Shown here piece after piece: positions 8,230 to 15,580 of a DNA stretch of 35,861 bases (position 1 is the first letter of the stretch; each line of letters begins with the position of its first letter). Below the pieces are notes generated by a model. It made no database searches. It was given only the letters and a program-made list of their open reading frames with translations, and was not told the DNA's origin. Made by a program: the position numbers and the translations under genes. The stretch is from Candidatus Omnitrophota bacterium (GTDB lineage Bacteria > Omnitrophota > Gorgyraeia > Zapsychrales > Fredricksoniimonadaceae). Where the stretch lies: the NCBI GenBank assembly GCA_021731625.1, contig JAKFXC010000013.1:1-35861 (forward strand), given 5' to 3'.

Positions 8230-9078
8230 TTAAAATCCACGCACCGCGGATCCGGTCCCGGCGGCCTGACTGATCGGCTGGGTAACAGGGTTAAGAAATC
8301 TTGCCACCTTGGCCCAGAGGGTGGCAGGCAAGTAGAGCGTGTCGCCCGGTTTCATCACATAATTTTGCCGCAAATCCCCTTTATAGAGCAACGCATACAC
8401 ATTGACTTTTTTCTCAATGACTTTGCCATCTGCGGACGGGGTGAACATGGTGGCACTGTCCGTAGAAGCGGTCAGTTGCGGCAACCCTGCGGACAATAAC
8501 GCGTCGCGGATCGTGATGGTATCCCCGCGCATGAAAATCTTGCCAGGCGCTCCCACTTCACCCACCACATAAACCACCTTGCTGTTGTATTCCGCAATCT
8601 TAATGGTCACGTCAGGACTAATGATGTAGGTTTCCAATCGTTTAGCCACCACTTCTGTAGCCTCTTCTTTAGTGAAACCGGCGATGTCAATATCACCCAC
8701 AAATTCGAATTGAATTTTACCTTCCTGATTAATCGTGTACAGGCCGCTGACTTCCGGATGCCGCATGACAATGACTTCGATGATATCTGTGGGGCCTAAC
8801 GTGTAACGGCTGTTTTGCGATTGAGCATAGATTTTGCCCGGCACATACGTGGGGGCCTGTTCCGTGCTAGTCATGGCCGCACGGGCTTTGTCCTTGGCCT
8901 CTTCTCCGGGGCCCTGGGACTGGGCCCGGCTATTTAAGCGTTCATCCACATCTTCGGCATGCCTGGTGCCTTGCGTTTCCTCCAGCAACTTGAAATTTTG
9001 ACCGTGGGCGCAAAGCGGAAAGGCCAGCCAGAGTGCGGCCACCCAGACAAACACTAACTTGAGGGTCTCTTTCTTCAT
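8230..9078 (-). CDS. polysaccharide export outer-membrane protein, Wza/OPX family
   Basis: This 282-residue secreted protein should form or gate the channel through which polymer leaves the cell. A signal peptide covers about residues 1-26 (hydrophobic VFVWVAALWLAFPLC, cleavage probably after AHG); the cysteine lacks a good lipobox, so a classical signal is favoured. The Poly_export domain starts at YTLGPTDIIEVIVMRHPE and is followed by an SLBB domain (VVYVVGEVGAPGKIFMRGD). The C-terminal stretch MKPGDTLYLPATLWAKVARF is short and lacks the long amphipathic helix of E. coli Wza. GGAG lies eight bases before the ATG. It is the first structural gene of the operon, directly after the small regulator gene. 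Confidence 0.94.
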   Translation of the reverse strand: MKKETLKLVFVWVAALWLAFPLCAHGQNFKLLEETQGTRHAEDVDERLNSRAQSQGPGEEAKDKARAAMTSTEQAPTYVPGKIYAQSQNSRYTLGPTDIIEVIVMRHPEVSGLYTINQEGKIQFEFVGDIDIAGFTKEEATEVVAKRLETYIISPDVTIKIAEYNSKVVYVVGEVGAPGKIFMRGDTITIRDALLSAGLPQLTASTDSATMFTPSADGKVIEKKVNVYALLYKGDLRQNYVMKPGDTLYLPATLWAKVARFLNPVTQPISQAAGTGSAVRGF

Positions 9079-9112
9079 GTGGTAATCTCCTGGTTATACG
9101 ATTGCCTAAGGT

Positions 9113-9331
9113 TTACTCAACCTCAAAGACAGTTTCAATAAAGTTTTTAATTTGGGCAAGGTCATGCTCGTCATAGACCCGCCAGCCACGCCAATCGCGT
9201 TTGGCTCTACGGGTTTTGCCCGATTTCTCCCAACGGGCAATGGTTTTAGCGCTGACCCCTATAATTTGGGCGACTTCAGTAATAGTCATACGGTTTCTGG
9301 TGTCCAGAAGCGACGTATTTTTGTCAATCAT
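9113..9331 (-). CDS. small MerR/excisionase-like helix-turn-helix protein
   Basis: This 72-residue protein is almost entirely one winged-helix DNA-binding domain: MTITEVAQIIGVSAKTIARW forms the helix-turn-helix at residues 15-34, followed by a basic wing and WRVYDEHDLAQIKNFI, the usual MerR/HTH_17 continuation. There is no effector domain, so it resembles stand-alone MerR-like or excisionase-type proteins. AAGGGG sits before the ATG. It lies between the sigma-54-type promoter and the first export gene and is in the same orientation, so it is likely the first gene of the exopolysaccharide operon and may regulate it. An internal ATG at residue 15 would remove a poorly conserved leader. Target sites are not identifiable. 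Confidence 0.87.
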   Translation of the reverse strand: MIDKNTSLLDTRNRMTITEVAQIIGVSAKTIARWEKSGKTRRAKRDWRGWRVYDEHDLAQIKNFIETVFEVE

Positions 9332-9387
9332 ATGTGGGAACCCCTTAAGTTGTAGTCATATTGCCATTCTGACTATACCTTCAAATG

Positions 9388-9403
9388 AGCAAATATTATG
9401 CCA
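9388..9403 (-). promoter_or_regulatory. sigma-54 (-24/-12) promoter of the exopolysaccharide operon
   Basis: On the minus strand the sequence reads TGGCATAATATTTGCT, with the invariant GG and GC separated by exactly ten bases, five of six matches to TGGCAC at -24 and a full TTGCT at -12. Transcription would start near 9377, giving a leader of about 46 bases to the small regulator gene at 9331. The gene for sigma-54 itself starts 217 bases away on the other strand. No convincing sigma-70 promoter was found for this operon in the gap. This is a sequence match, not a demonstrated promoter. Confidence 0.68.
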
Positions 9404-9520
9404 TCTTTATAAAAAAATGGCAAACCCTTTCTTTGTAGTCCGTAACTCAATAAATACCAGTATGTTATAATAAATATCCTAACAAATATTCCGGCGCAAC
9501 CGTTAACCGTAGCTGACTAA

Positions 9521-9554
9521 GTGTATAAAAGATGATACACCTGTGTCTAGGACA
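9521..9554. promoter_or_regulatory. inverted-repeat cluster, candidate enhancer or operator
   Basis: GTGTAT and ATACAC form six-base arms separated by eight bases (9521-9540), followed directly by TGTC-TAG-GACA (9544-9554). The cluster lies about 120 bases upstream of the sigma-54-type promoter and 66 bases upstream of the rpoN start. The first distance suits an enhancer-binding protein; the second would suit an rpoN operator. The repeat is seen directly; the role is inferred. Confidence 0.45.
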
Positions 9555-9604
9555 ACCATGGACAAACTACCCCTGGCCGTCCAAATGGCACTAATACTAT
9601 AATA

Positions 9605-9613
9605 TGGTATACT
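9605..9613 (+). promoter_or_regulatory. extended -10 promoter of rpoN, possibly leaderless
   Basis: TGGTATACT is an extended -10 element (TGn plus TATACT) ending six bases before the rpoN ATG; a second perfect TATAAT lies at 9598-9603. No -35 match is seen at the usual distance and no Shine-Dalgarno sequence lies between the -10 and the ATG. Use of the nearer element would give a transcript starting at or next to the start codon. Confidence 0.4.
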
Positions 9614-9619
9614 TCTTGC

Positions 9620-10954
9620 ATGTATTTACACGCTTCCCACATAACTGCCCAAAAACAAGTCCTGGCCCCCCTCATGCAGGAATCCATAGGGATTCTGCTG
9701 CTGCCGCATTTCGAATTGGTGAGCGCCATTGAACAAGAAATCCAAGACAATCCTCTGCTGGAAGCGGAAATCAACTCTCATAAACTTAAAATTGACCTCT
9801 ACCGGACCTCGGCTCCTTTGTCAGGCTCTCTGCCGGATGAGGATGATCCCGATATGGCCCCGCTTCTGGTGCATCGCCCCACCTTAACCGATTATTTGGT
9901 GCAACAATTGTATTTGGAAATGTCCCAGCCGCAAGAACGGGCCATAGGGGAATGTATTATAGGAAATATGGACCAGGATGGGTATTTGTCCATGGGGGTC
10001 AATGAAATCGCTGCTTCCCTAAAAGTGGCGAATCTAGCTCTGGTGGAAGAGGTTTTAAAGGCAGTCCAGCATTTTGACCCGGTTGGCGTGGCCGCGCGTG
10101 ACCTTAAAGAATGCCTGATTATTCAACTGAGCATGCAGAATCATCCCACCACGGCTTTAGCGGTGCAGCTGATTGTGGGCCATTTCGAAGATTTGGCGCA
10201 CAAAAAATATGCTCACCTGGCCAAAAAACTCAAAATCGCCTTGGAGGATGTGCAGGCGGCAGCCAATCTGATTTCCAAGCTTAACCCTTACCCAGCCCGC
10301 CATTGGCAAAACAACGGCGACATCGTTTATGTGCAGCCGGATGTGTTCATTCAAAAAAACCCTGCCGGAGATTTTAGCATTGAGCTTAACCGCAATGGCG
10401 CTCCCCTGCTTAGGATCAATCAATTTTATTGCGATTTGCTTAAAAAACCCGGCATGTCGCAACCGGAAAAAGATTTTGTGCGGGAAAAATTGACCAACGC
10501 GATGCATTTTATCAAAAGCGTGCAACAGCGCGGCCAAACCCTGCTTTCCATCGCCCGGTATATTGCAGAGCATCAAAAAACTTTTTTAGAAGGGACGGGG
10601 ACGGAGATTGCCCCCATGACGTTAAAAGATGTGGCCACACACCTGGGCCGCAATGAATCCACCATATCCCGAGCCATCAGCCGAAAATATATGGATTCTC
10701 CGGTGGGGCTGCTGGCGTTTAAATTTTTCTTCTCCAATGCCAATTACAGCATCAAAGAAGAAATCCAGGGTTTAATTGCGCAGGAAGATAAAAACACGCC
10801 TATGTCCGACCAGGACATCCAAGAACATTTCCGCTCCAAAGGATTGACATTGGCCCGGCGTACCATCAACAAATACCGGCAAGTCCTGCAGATCCCGCCT
10901 TCCCATCAGCGTAAAACTTCCTCTAACGGGAATAGTCGTCTTGCAAACGGGTGA
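9620..10954 (+). CDS. rpoN: RNA polymerase sigma-54 factor
   Basis: This 444-residue protein is sigma-54, which directs RNA polymerase to -24/-12 promoters and needs an enhancer-binding ATPase to open them. The N-terminal activator-interacting region (about 1-46, ending EIQDNPLLEAE) starts at the position normal for the family. The core-binding part contains FDPVGVAARDLKECL and LNPYPAR, the helix-turn-helix region is MTLKDVATHLGRNESTISRA, and the RpoN box ARRTINKYRQ is at residues 412-421. It is shorter than E. coli RpoN because acidic region II is small. There is no clear ribosome binding site. Its 3' end overlaps the convergent cupin gene by 32 bases. A -24/-12 promoter for the divergent exopolysaccharide operon lies just upstream. 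Confidence 0.97.
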   Translation: MYLHASHITAQKQVLAPLMQESIGILLLPHFELVSAIEQEIQDNPLLEAEINSHKLKIDLYRTSAPLSGSLPDEDDPDMAPLLVHRPTLTDYLVQQLYLEMSQPQERAIGECIIGNMDQDGYLSMGVNEIAASLKVANLALVEEVLKAVQHFDPVGVAARDLKECLIIQLSMQNHPTTALAVQLIVGHFEDLAHKKYAHLAKKLKIALEDVQAAANLISKLNPYPARHWQNNGDIVYVQPDVFIQKNPAGDFSIELNRNGAPLLRINQFYCDLLKKPGMSQPEKDFVREKLTNAMHFIKSVQQRGQTLLSIARYIAEHQKTFLEGTGTEIAPMTLKDVATHLGRNESTISRAISRKYMDSPVGLLAFKFFFSNANYSIKEEIQGLIAQEDKNTPMSDQDIQEHFRSKGLTLARRTINKYRQVLQIPPSHQRKTSSNGNSRLANG

Positions 10955-11267
10955 TATCGTCTTCGGAGAGCTCTTTGCCGCTGGCCACTTCAATAAAGAC
11001 CAACGGTTCTTGATGCGGATTTCCGATGCGGTGCACAGCGCCAAGAGGAACATCCACCACACTGCCTTCAGCCACTGGAATTTCTTTGCCGTCCACAATG
11101 GCCAAACCTCTGCCTTTGACCACGATCCATTTCTCTGAACGGTGGCCATGTTTCTGCAGACTCAGGCGGGCCTGGGGATTAACCTCGATGCGTTTGACCC
11201 ACACACCTGGTTCCTGGAACAATTTCAGGTAACGGCCCCAGGGCCGCTGCGATTGTTCTTGACTCAT
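10923..11267 (-). CDS. mannose-6-phosphate isomerase-type cupin (single-domain)
   Basis: This 114-residue single-domain cupin matches the C-terminal isomerase domain of type II phosphomannose isomerase / mannose-1-phosphate guanylyltransferase. Visible family blocks are RPWGRYLKL, VNPQARLSLQKHGHRSEKW with the metal-binding His and Glu residues, VPLGAVHRIGN with the third His, and ELSEDDITRLQDDYSR. It would interconvert fructose 6-phosphate and mannose 6-phosphate and could feed mannose to the exopolysaccharide pathway; no guanylyltransferase domain is attached. The start overlaps the hemL stop by four bases (ATGA) with no ribosome binding site, so it is coupled to the heme genes. Single-domain cupins can have other sugar substrates, so the reaction is probable rather than certain. 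Confidence 0.9.
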   Translation of the reverse strand: MSQEQSQRPWGRYLKLFQEPGVWVKRIEVNPQARLSLQKHGHRSEKWIVVKGRGLAIVDGKEIPVAEGSVVDVPLGAVHRIGNPHQEPLVFIEVASGKELSEDDITRLQDDYSR

Positions 11268-12565
11268 AGGTTCGATTGTAATAAAAATTTCTGAATCTGC
11301 AAAGACAAATGGTTTAAATCTTTGGGCGTATGACGGGTAGATATAAAAAACGTCTCCAAATTGGCCGGCGGCCAGTAGACACCCTGCTGTAACAAATGAT
11401 GGAACAGCCGCGCGTACACAGGATCGAAGGCCGCGGCCCGGGCTTGGGTGTAATTGTGCACCGGGTCCTTGCTCAAACGGATGCTCACCATGCTTTGGTA
11501 ATTGACCAGGCGCGCCGGGACCTCATGGCCGGACAGCCGGGCATTGGTGGCTTTGACAAATTCTTCGCTATGGTCATTTAATTTCTTATAAACTGCGGGC
11601 GTCAGAGTTTTTAAGGTGGCCAGGCCTGCGGCCATGACCAAAGGATTGCCGGAAAAAGTACCTGCCTGATAGGTGTCTCCCAGCGGCGCCAGATGCCGCA
11701 TGATGTCTGCCCTCCCGCCGTAAGCCCCGACGGGGTAGCCGCCGCCGATGATTTTTCCCAAACAGGTCAAATCCGGGGCGACCTTAAAATCCGCCTGCGC
11801 CCCACCGGGATTGCTTCTAAATCCCGTCATGACCTCATCAAAAATCAAAACAATGCCGAGTTTTTTAGTCAGCGCCCGCAAGGTTTTTAAGAAACCGGGC
11901 AATGGCAAGACCACCCCCATGTTCCCAGGAACCGGCTCCACAATGACGCAGGCAATGTCCTGCCAATGACGGTCCAACGTGATGGCCAGTTGAGTGGCAT
12001 CATTAAATGGCAGGCTGAGGGTATTGCCAACGTGCTCCGGTGGTATGCCTTTGGATGAAGAGGTCGGCAACCCGGCCACCCCGGAACCGGCCACCGTCAG
12101 CAAATCATCCACATGGCCGTGGTAACACCCGTCGAATTTGACCACCTTACTGCGTTTGGTAAAGGAGCGGGCCAACCGCACCGCGCTCATGGTGGCCTCG
12201 GTGCCGGAGTTGACGAAGCGCACTTTGTCCATGGACGGGATTCGTTTGACGATGGCCTGGGCGATTTCGATTTCCGGTTTAGTGGTGGTGCCAAAGCTGC
12301 TGCCAAGCGAGATGGTGCTGCGGGCGGCCTTGGACACGGCAGGATGCGCATGCCCCAAAATCAAAGCCCCCCAGGAAAGGCAGTAATCGGTGTAACTTTT
12401 GCCATTGCTGTCAAACATGCGGCTGCCGTGGCCGCGGGCCATGATCAGCGGCCGCCCTCCGACGGCCTTAAAGGCGCGCACCGGGCTGCTGACTCCACCC
12501 ACTAATACCTGTTTTGCCTGGCTAACTAAGTCCACACAGCTTCCATTTAAGTATGTCTTGGGCAT
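11264..12565 (-). CDS. hemL: glutamate-1-semialdehyde 2,1-aminomutase
   Basis: This PLP enzyme converts glutamate 1-semialdehyde to 5-aminolevulinate in the C5 route of tetrapyrrole synthesis. The 433 residues cover the usual length, with GGVSSPVRAFKAVGG (23-37), NSGTEATMSAVRLAR (119-133), FDEVMTGFR (242-250) and the PLP lysine in LGKIIGGGYPVGAYGG (Lys271). The ATG at 12565 lies within the end of hemB (44-base overlap) and has no obvious ribosome binding site; a GTG ten codons later is preceded by GGAAG and cannot be excluded, but the longer form fits the family N-terminus. It follows hemB and precedes the cupin gene. hemA, the preceding enzyme, is not in the window. Confidence 0.96.
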   Translation of the reverse strand: MPKTYLNGSCVDLVSQAKQVLVGGVSSPVRAFKAVGGRPLIMARGHGSRMFDSNGKSYTDYCLSWGALILGHAHPAVSKAARSTISLGSSFGTTTKPEIEIAQAIVKRIPSMDKVRFVNSGTEATMSAVRLARSFTKRSKVVKFDGCYHGHVDDLLTVAGSGVAGLPTSSSKGIPPEHVGNTLSLPFNDATQLAITLDRHWQDIACVIVEPVPGNMGVVLPLPGFLKTLRALTKKLGIVLIFDEVMTGFRSNPGGAQADFKVAPDLTCLGKIIGGGYPVGAYGGRADIMRHLAPLGDTYQAGTFSGNPLVMAAGLATLKTLTPAVYKKLNDHSEEFVKATNARLSGHEVPARLVNYQSMVSIRLSKDPVHNYTQARAAAFDPVYARLFHHLLQQGVYWPPANLETFFISTRHTPKDLNHLSLQIQKFLLQSNL

Positions 12566-13514
12566 GATAGGTGATGATCAAATCAGCCCCGGCGCGTTTG
12601 ATGCATAGCAGGGTCTCTAGCACCATGGCTTTCTCATCCACCCACCCTTGCTGGGCCGCGGCTTTGATCATGCTGTATTCGCCGCTGACATGAAAAGCCG
12701 CAATGGGTACGGTTAAATCTTGTCGCAGCATGGACACAATATCCAAATATGCCGTGGCAGGTTTGACCATCACAATATCAGCCCCTTCCGCCACATCAGC
12801 CCGGGCTTCTTTCAAGGCCTCCCGGGCATTTCCCGGATCCATCTGATAGGTCTTGCGGTCGCCGAAGGCCGGCGTTGAATGCGCCGCTTCTCGAAAAGGC
12901 CCATAAAAAGAGGAGACATACTTGACCGCGTACGATAAAAGGCCGGTTTCCAAAAAGCCGTTTTTATCCAGGGCCTGGCGGATGACGCCCACCCGAAAGT
13001 CCATCATGTCCGATGGAGCGACTAAGTCCGCGCCGGCCTGGGCATGGCTCAAGGCGACCTCGGCCAAGACAGGCAGGGTCGCATCATTGTCAATTTTGCC
13101 TCCACGCACAATGCCGCAATGGCCGTGTTTAAGATGGGCGCATAAGCACACATCGCTAACGAGCAAAAACTCCGGAAAATTTTTCTTGATGGCCTTAATG
13201 GCCGCGGGCACAATGCCTTTGGCAGAATAGGCCTGCTGGCCGCTGTTATCTTTATGGTTGCTCATCCCAAAAATGACCCCGCCCCTGCCGCCGGAGCGCA
13301 CAAACATTTCCATGTCTTTGAGCAGCACATCGACGGACAAACGGGCAATGCCCGGCATGGCATGGATGGCCTGTCTTTTATTGTGGCCTTCGATGACAAA
13401 AAATGGCTGCAGAAGATTATCGGGATGCAAACGGGTCTCGCGCACAAAATCTCTAAGGGTCTTCGAGGAACGCAACCGGCGATGGCGATTAAGCATAAAT
13501 GATTTTGCTGTCAT
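12522..13514 (-). CDS. hemB: delta-aminolevulinic acid dehydratase (porphobilinogen synthase)
   Basis: This enzyme condenses two 5-aminolevulinate molecules into porphobilinogen. The 330-residue chain has Schiff-base lysines at Lys198 (YAVKYVSSFYGPFR) and Lys251 (VMVKPATAYLDI), and Cys123, Cys125 and Cys133 in DVCLCAHLKHGHCG, the catalytic zinc site of the zinc-dependent class. The start ATG at 13514 has a strong GGAGG seven bases upstream and overlaps the end of the hemC-cobA-hemD fusion gene by 26 bases. It makes the substrate that the HemC part of that fusion should use, so the gene order places consecutive enzymes together. Confidence 0.97.
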   Translation of the reverse strand: MTAKSFMLNRHRRLRSSKTLRDFVRETRLHPDNLLQPFFVIEGHNKRQAIHAMPGIARLSVDVLLKDMEMFVRSGGRGGVIFGMSNHKDNSGQQAYSAKGIVPAAIKAIKKNFPEFLLVSDVCLCAHLKHGHCGIVRGGKIDNDATLPVLAEVALSHAQAGADLVAPSDMMDFRVGVIRQALDKNGFLETGLLSYAVKYVSSFYGPFREAAHSTPAFGDRKTYQMDPGNAREALKEARADVAEGADIVMVKPATAYLDIVSMLRQDLTVPIAAFHVSGEYSMIKAAAQQGWVDEKAMVLETLLCIKRAGADLIITYHAQDILKWKLCGLS

Positions 13515-15504
13515 ATCCTGCCTCCTTCAAGGCCGCCTGGGTCACCGGTCCCTTCGCCAAAATTGTCCAAGGGGCCGGGACCCGGTGATAGTCCTGCAAA
13601 AAATTTTTGACCGTTGAGGGGCTGGTGAAAATGACCCCGTCAACCCCGGCATCCGGCAAATTGCGCCGAGGAGGTTTTATATTATCATAAACCGCCCATT
13701 CGGTCACCAGCGCTCCTTGGTGTTCCAAGTTTTTTCTCAAAAACGGGTTAGGCAAGGCTGACCGTGGCAACAAAATTTTCTTGCCCCGCAAAGGCATAAT
13801 GGCGCTTAAGGTGTCAAACAAGCCCTGGGCCGTTTCCTCATAAGAAATGATGTGCGCATGGCCACCGAATATTTCTAATTCCCGGGCGGTCTGCCTGCCG
13901 ATGACCGCAAAAATCTTGTTGGCCGGCAGCAGGGATTTGAGTTTTAAGATGACGGGCATAAAATGCCGCACCCCCGCGGGGCTGGTTAAGACCACCAGAT
14001 CAGCGGCATCAAAGTCCCGGGCCAATTTTTGGCGGTCGTCGGCCTTAAGCTCAATGGGTTTAATGTCGATCATGGGCCAAGCAATGACGCGGCCCAAATG
14101 ATGATAGAGTTGAGGATGGGTGCCGCAATGCAGATAAGTCTTTTGCCGATGGCGGCGATAAAACTGCGTGGTCTTGCCTACAATAATCAAAGCTGGAGGT
14201 TTAAGGTCGGCCTCATGGCAAAGAAATTCAATGGTGTTCAAATCGCCATGCACAATCTGCTCGTCCAAGCGGGTGCCTCGGGAAACAATCAAGACCGGCG
14301 TCGCATCGCTTAAGCCTTTAGCTTTTAAGGCCGCCACAATTGCCGCGAGCTTAGTCAAGCCCATTAAAAAGACCAACGAGTCTGCTGTGGGGATGAGCAG
14401 CGGCAGTGACTCATTTTTCTCATCTTCCTGGTGAGCGCTGATAAATGCGACCGACGAGGATCTTCCCCGCGCGGTCAACGGTACGCCCAAATACGATGGG
14501 ATCCCGGTGGCCGAGCTTAAACCGGGGACAATGTCCACCTCGATGTGGTAGCTGGTCAAATACTCAATTTCATCCGCCCCCCGGCCAAAGATCAGCGGAT
14601 CGCCGCCTTTTAAACGCACCACCTCCCTGCCCTCCATAGCTTTGTTCTTTAGCATGCGGGATAGTTCTTCCTGTGCCAGGCTATGCTCCCCCTTGCGTTT
14701 GCCCGCGTAGACGTGCTCTGCCCGCGGCGCATAAGACAACAAGTGTGCGTCGACGAGATAATCATAAAAAACGCAATCGGCCTTGCCCAGGGCATTGACG
14801 GCCTTGAGGGTGATAAGCTCCGGATCGCCGGGGCCGGCTCCCACCAGCGTGACCCTGCCGTAAGTGCGGCGGACGTCGATTTTCTTAAATATTTCTTTGA
14901 TCTCAAAATCCTTGGTCCGGCCTACCACCGCCAATTGCCCCTGCAAAGGCGTGCCCTCCCAAGGCAAGACGTCACGGATGGCGTCGGCCATGCCCAGGCG
15001 CTTAAGGGCACAGGAGGCCACAATGATTCCGTCCACCTGTTTTTTGTCCACCAGTTTGAGGCGCTCTTCGATGGTGCCCCGGATATCCACAATTTGAAGA
15101 TCATCCCTCAATGCCTTCACCTGCGTTTGCCGCAATAGGCTGCTGGTGCCAACCTTGGCCCCGGCGGGCAAATCGGACCAGGATAACGGCCCCACCCAGG
15201 CATCAGTGTCGTCTAAGGGGGCGGTTAAGGCAAAAATGTCTAGCCCAGGGGGCAAAATTTTAGGAACATCCTTGACGCTGTGCACCGCGATGTCGATTTC
15301 ATTTTTGAGCAAGGCCGCATCAAGGGCATCGGTAAAAAAATCATCTGCCGGCTGTGCCGTCAAAGGGGTGGCTTTGTCTATGTCCCCCCGCGTCTTAAAG
15401 ATTTTTAGCTCGTAATCGATAGGCTGGCCCAGGAGACACAAAACCTCCTGGACCTGTGTACGCGCAAGTTTGCTGGGACGGGATCCTACCTTAAGCACCG
15501 GCAT
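13489..15504 (-). CDS. fused HemC-like / uroporphyrinogen-III C-methyltransferase / uroporphyrinogen-III synthase
   Basis: This 671-residue protein joins three tetrapyrrole enzymes. Numbering follows the frame from a TTG 18 codons earlier; the ATG at codon 19 is preferred because MPVLKVGSRPSKLARTQ is the normal HemC start. HemC part (about 20-228): catalytic Asp97 in HSVKDVP, TSSLLRQ in place of TSSLRRQ, and RGTIEERL with both arginines kept. The third HemC domain with the cofactor-binding cysteine is absent: the chain goes straight into CobA (from about 233; VGAGPGDPELITLKA, VVRLKGGDPLIFGRG, VPGLSSA). HemD (about 478-689; LTSPAGVRHF, FTSPSTVKNF) completes it. The fusion could give uroporphyrinogen III and precorrin-2/sirohydrochlorin precursors from porphobilinogen, if the HemC part is active. 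Confidence 0.93.
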   Translation of the reverse strand: MPVLKVGSRPSKLARTQVQEVLCLLGQPIDYELKIFKTRGDIDKATPLTAQPADDFFTDALDAALLKNEIDIAVHSVKDVPKILPPGLDIFALTAPLDDTDAWVGPLSWSDLPAGAKVGTSSLLRQTQVKALRDDLQIVDIRGTIEERLKLVDKKQVDGIIVASCALKRLGMADAIRDVLPWEGTPLQGQLAVVGRTKDFEIKEIFKKIDVRRTYGRVTLVGAGPGDPELITLKAVNALGKADCVFYDYLVDAHLLSYAPRAEHVYAGKRKGEHSLAQEELSRMLKNKAMEGREVVRLKGGDPLIFGRGADEIEYLTSYHIEVDIVPGLSSATGIPSYLGVPLTARGRSSSVAFISAHQEDEKNESLPLLIPTADSLVFLMGLTKLAAIVAALKAKGLSDATPVLIVSRGTRLDEQIVHGDLNTIEFLCHEADLKPPALIIVGKTTQFYRRHRQKTYLHCGTHPQLYHHLGRVIAWPMIDIKPIELKADDRQKLARDFDAADLVVLTSPAGVRHFMPVILKLKSLLPANKIFAVIGRQTARELEIFGGHAHIISYEETAQGLFDTLSAIMPLRGKKILLPRSALPNPFLRKNLEHQGALVTEWAVYDNIKPPRRNLPDAGVDGVIFTSPSTVKNFLQDYHRVPAPWTILAKGPVTQAALKEAGYDSKIIYA

Positions 15505-15511
15505 GGGCGAT

Positions 15512-15520
15512 ATTATAGCA
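15512..15520 (-). promoter_or_regulatory. extended -10 promoter of the hem operon, possibly leaderless
   Basis: The minus strand reads TGCTATAAT, a full extended -10 element, seven bases before the chosen ATG of the hemC-cobA-hemD gene at 15504. No good -35 and no Shine-Dalgarno sequence are present, so transcription would begin at or next to the start codon. The arrangement is like that in front of rpoN. Confidence 0.5.
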
Positions 15521-15580
15521 ATAAGTAGGTTCAACGCCCTATTAAAAAAAACCGACAAAAAAGATGGAGAGTGTTCCTAC

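Noticed and set aside
9586-9603. TGGCAC upstream of rpoN as a second -24 element
   Set aside because: The -24 hexamer is perfect but no TTGCW with GC lies at the required ten-base spacing; the region holds -10-like boxes instead.
15505-15558. TTG-started N-terminal extension of the HemC fusion
   Set aside because: The extension is unlike any HemC N-terminus and passes through the extended -10 promoter and a repeat block; the ATG at 15504 fits the family.
15540-15580. Terminator after the patatin-type gene
   Set aside because: T-runs are present on the minus strand but no convincing GC-rich stem precedes them.
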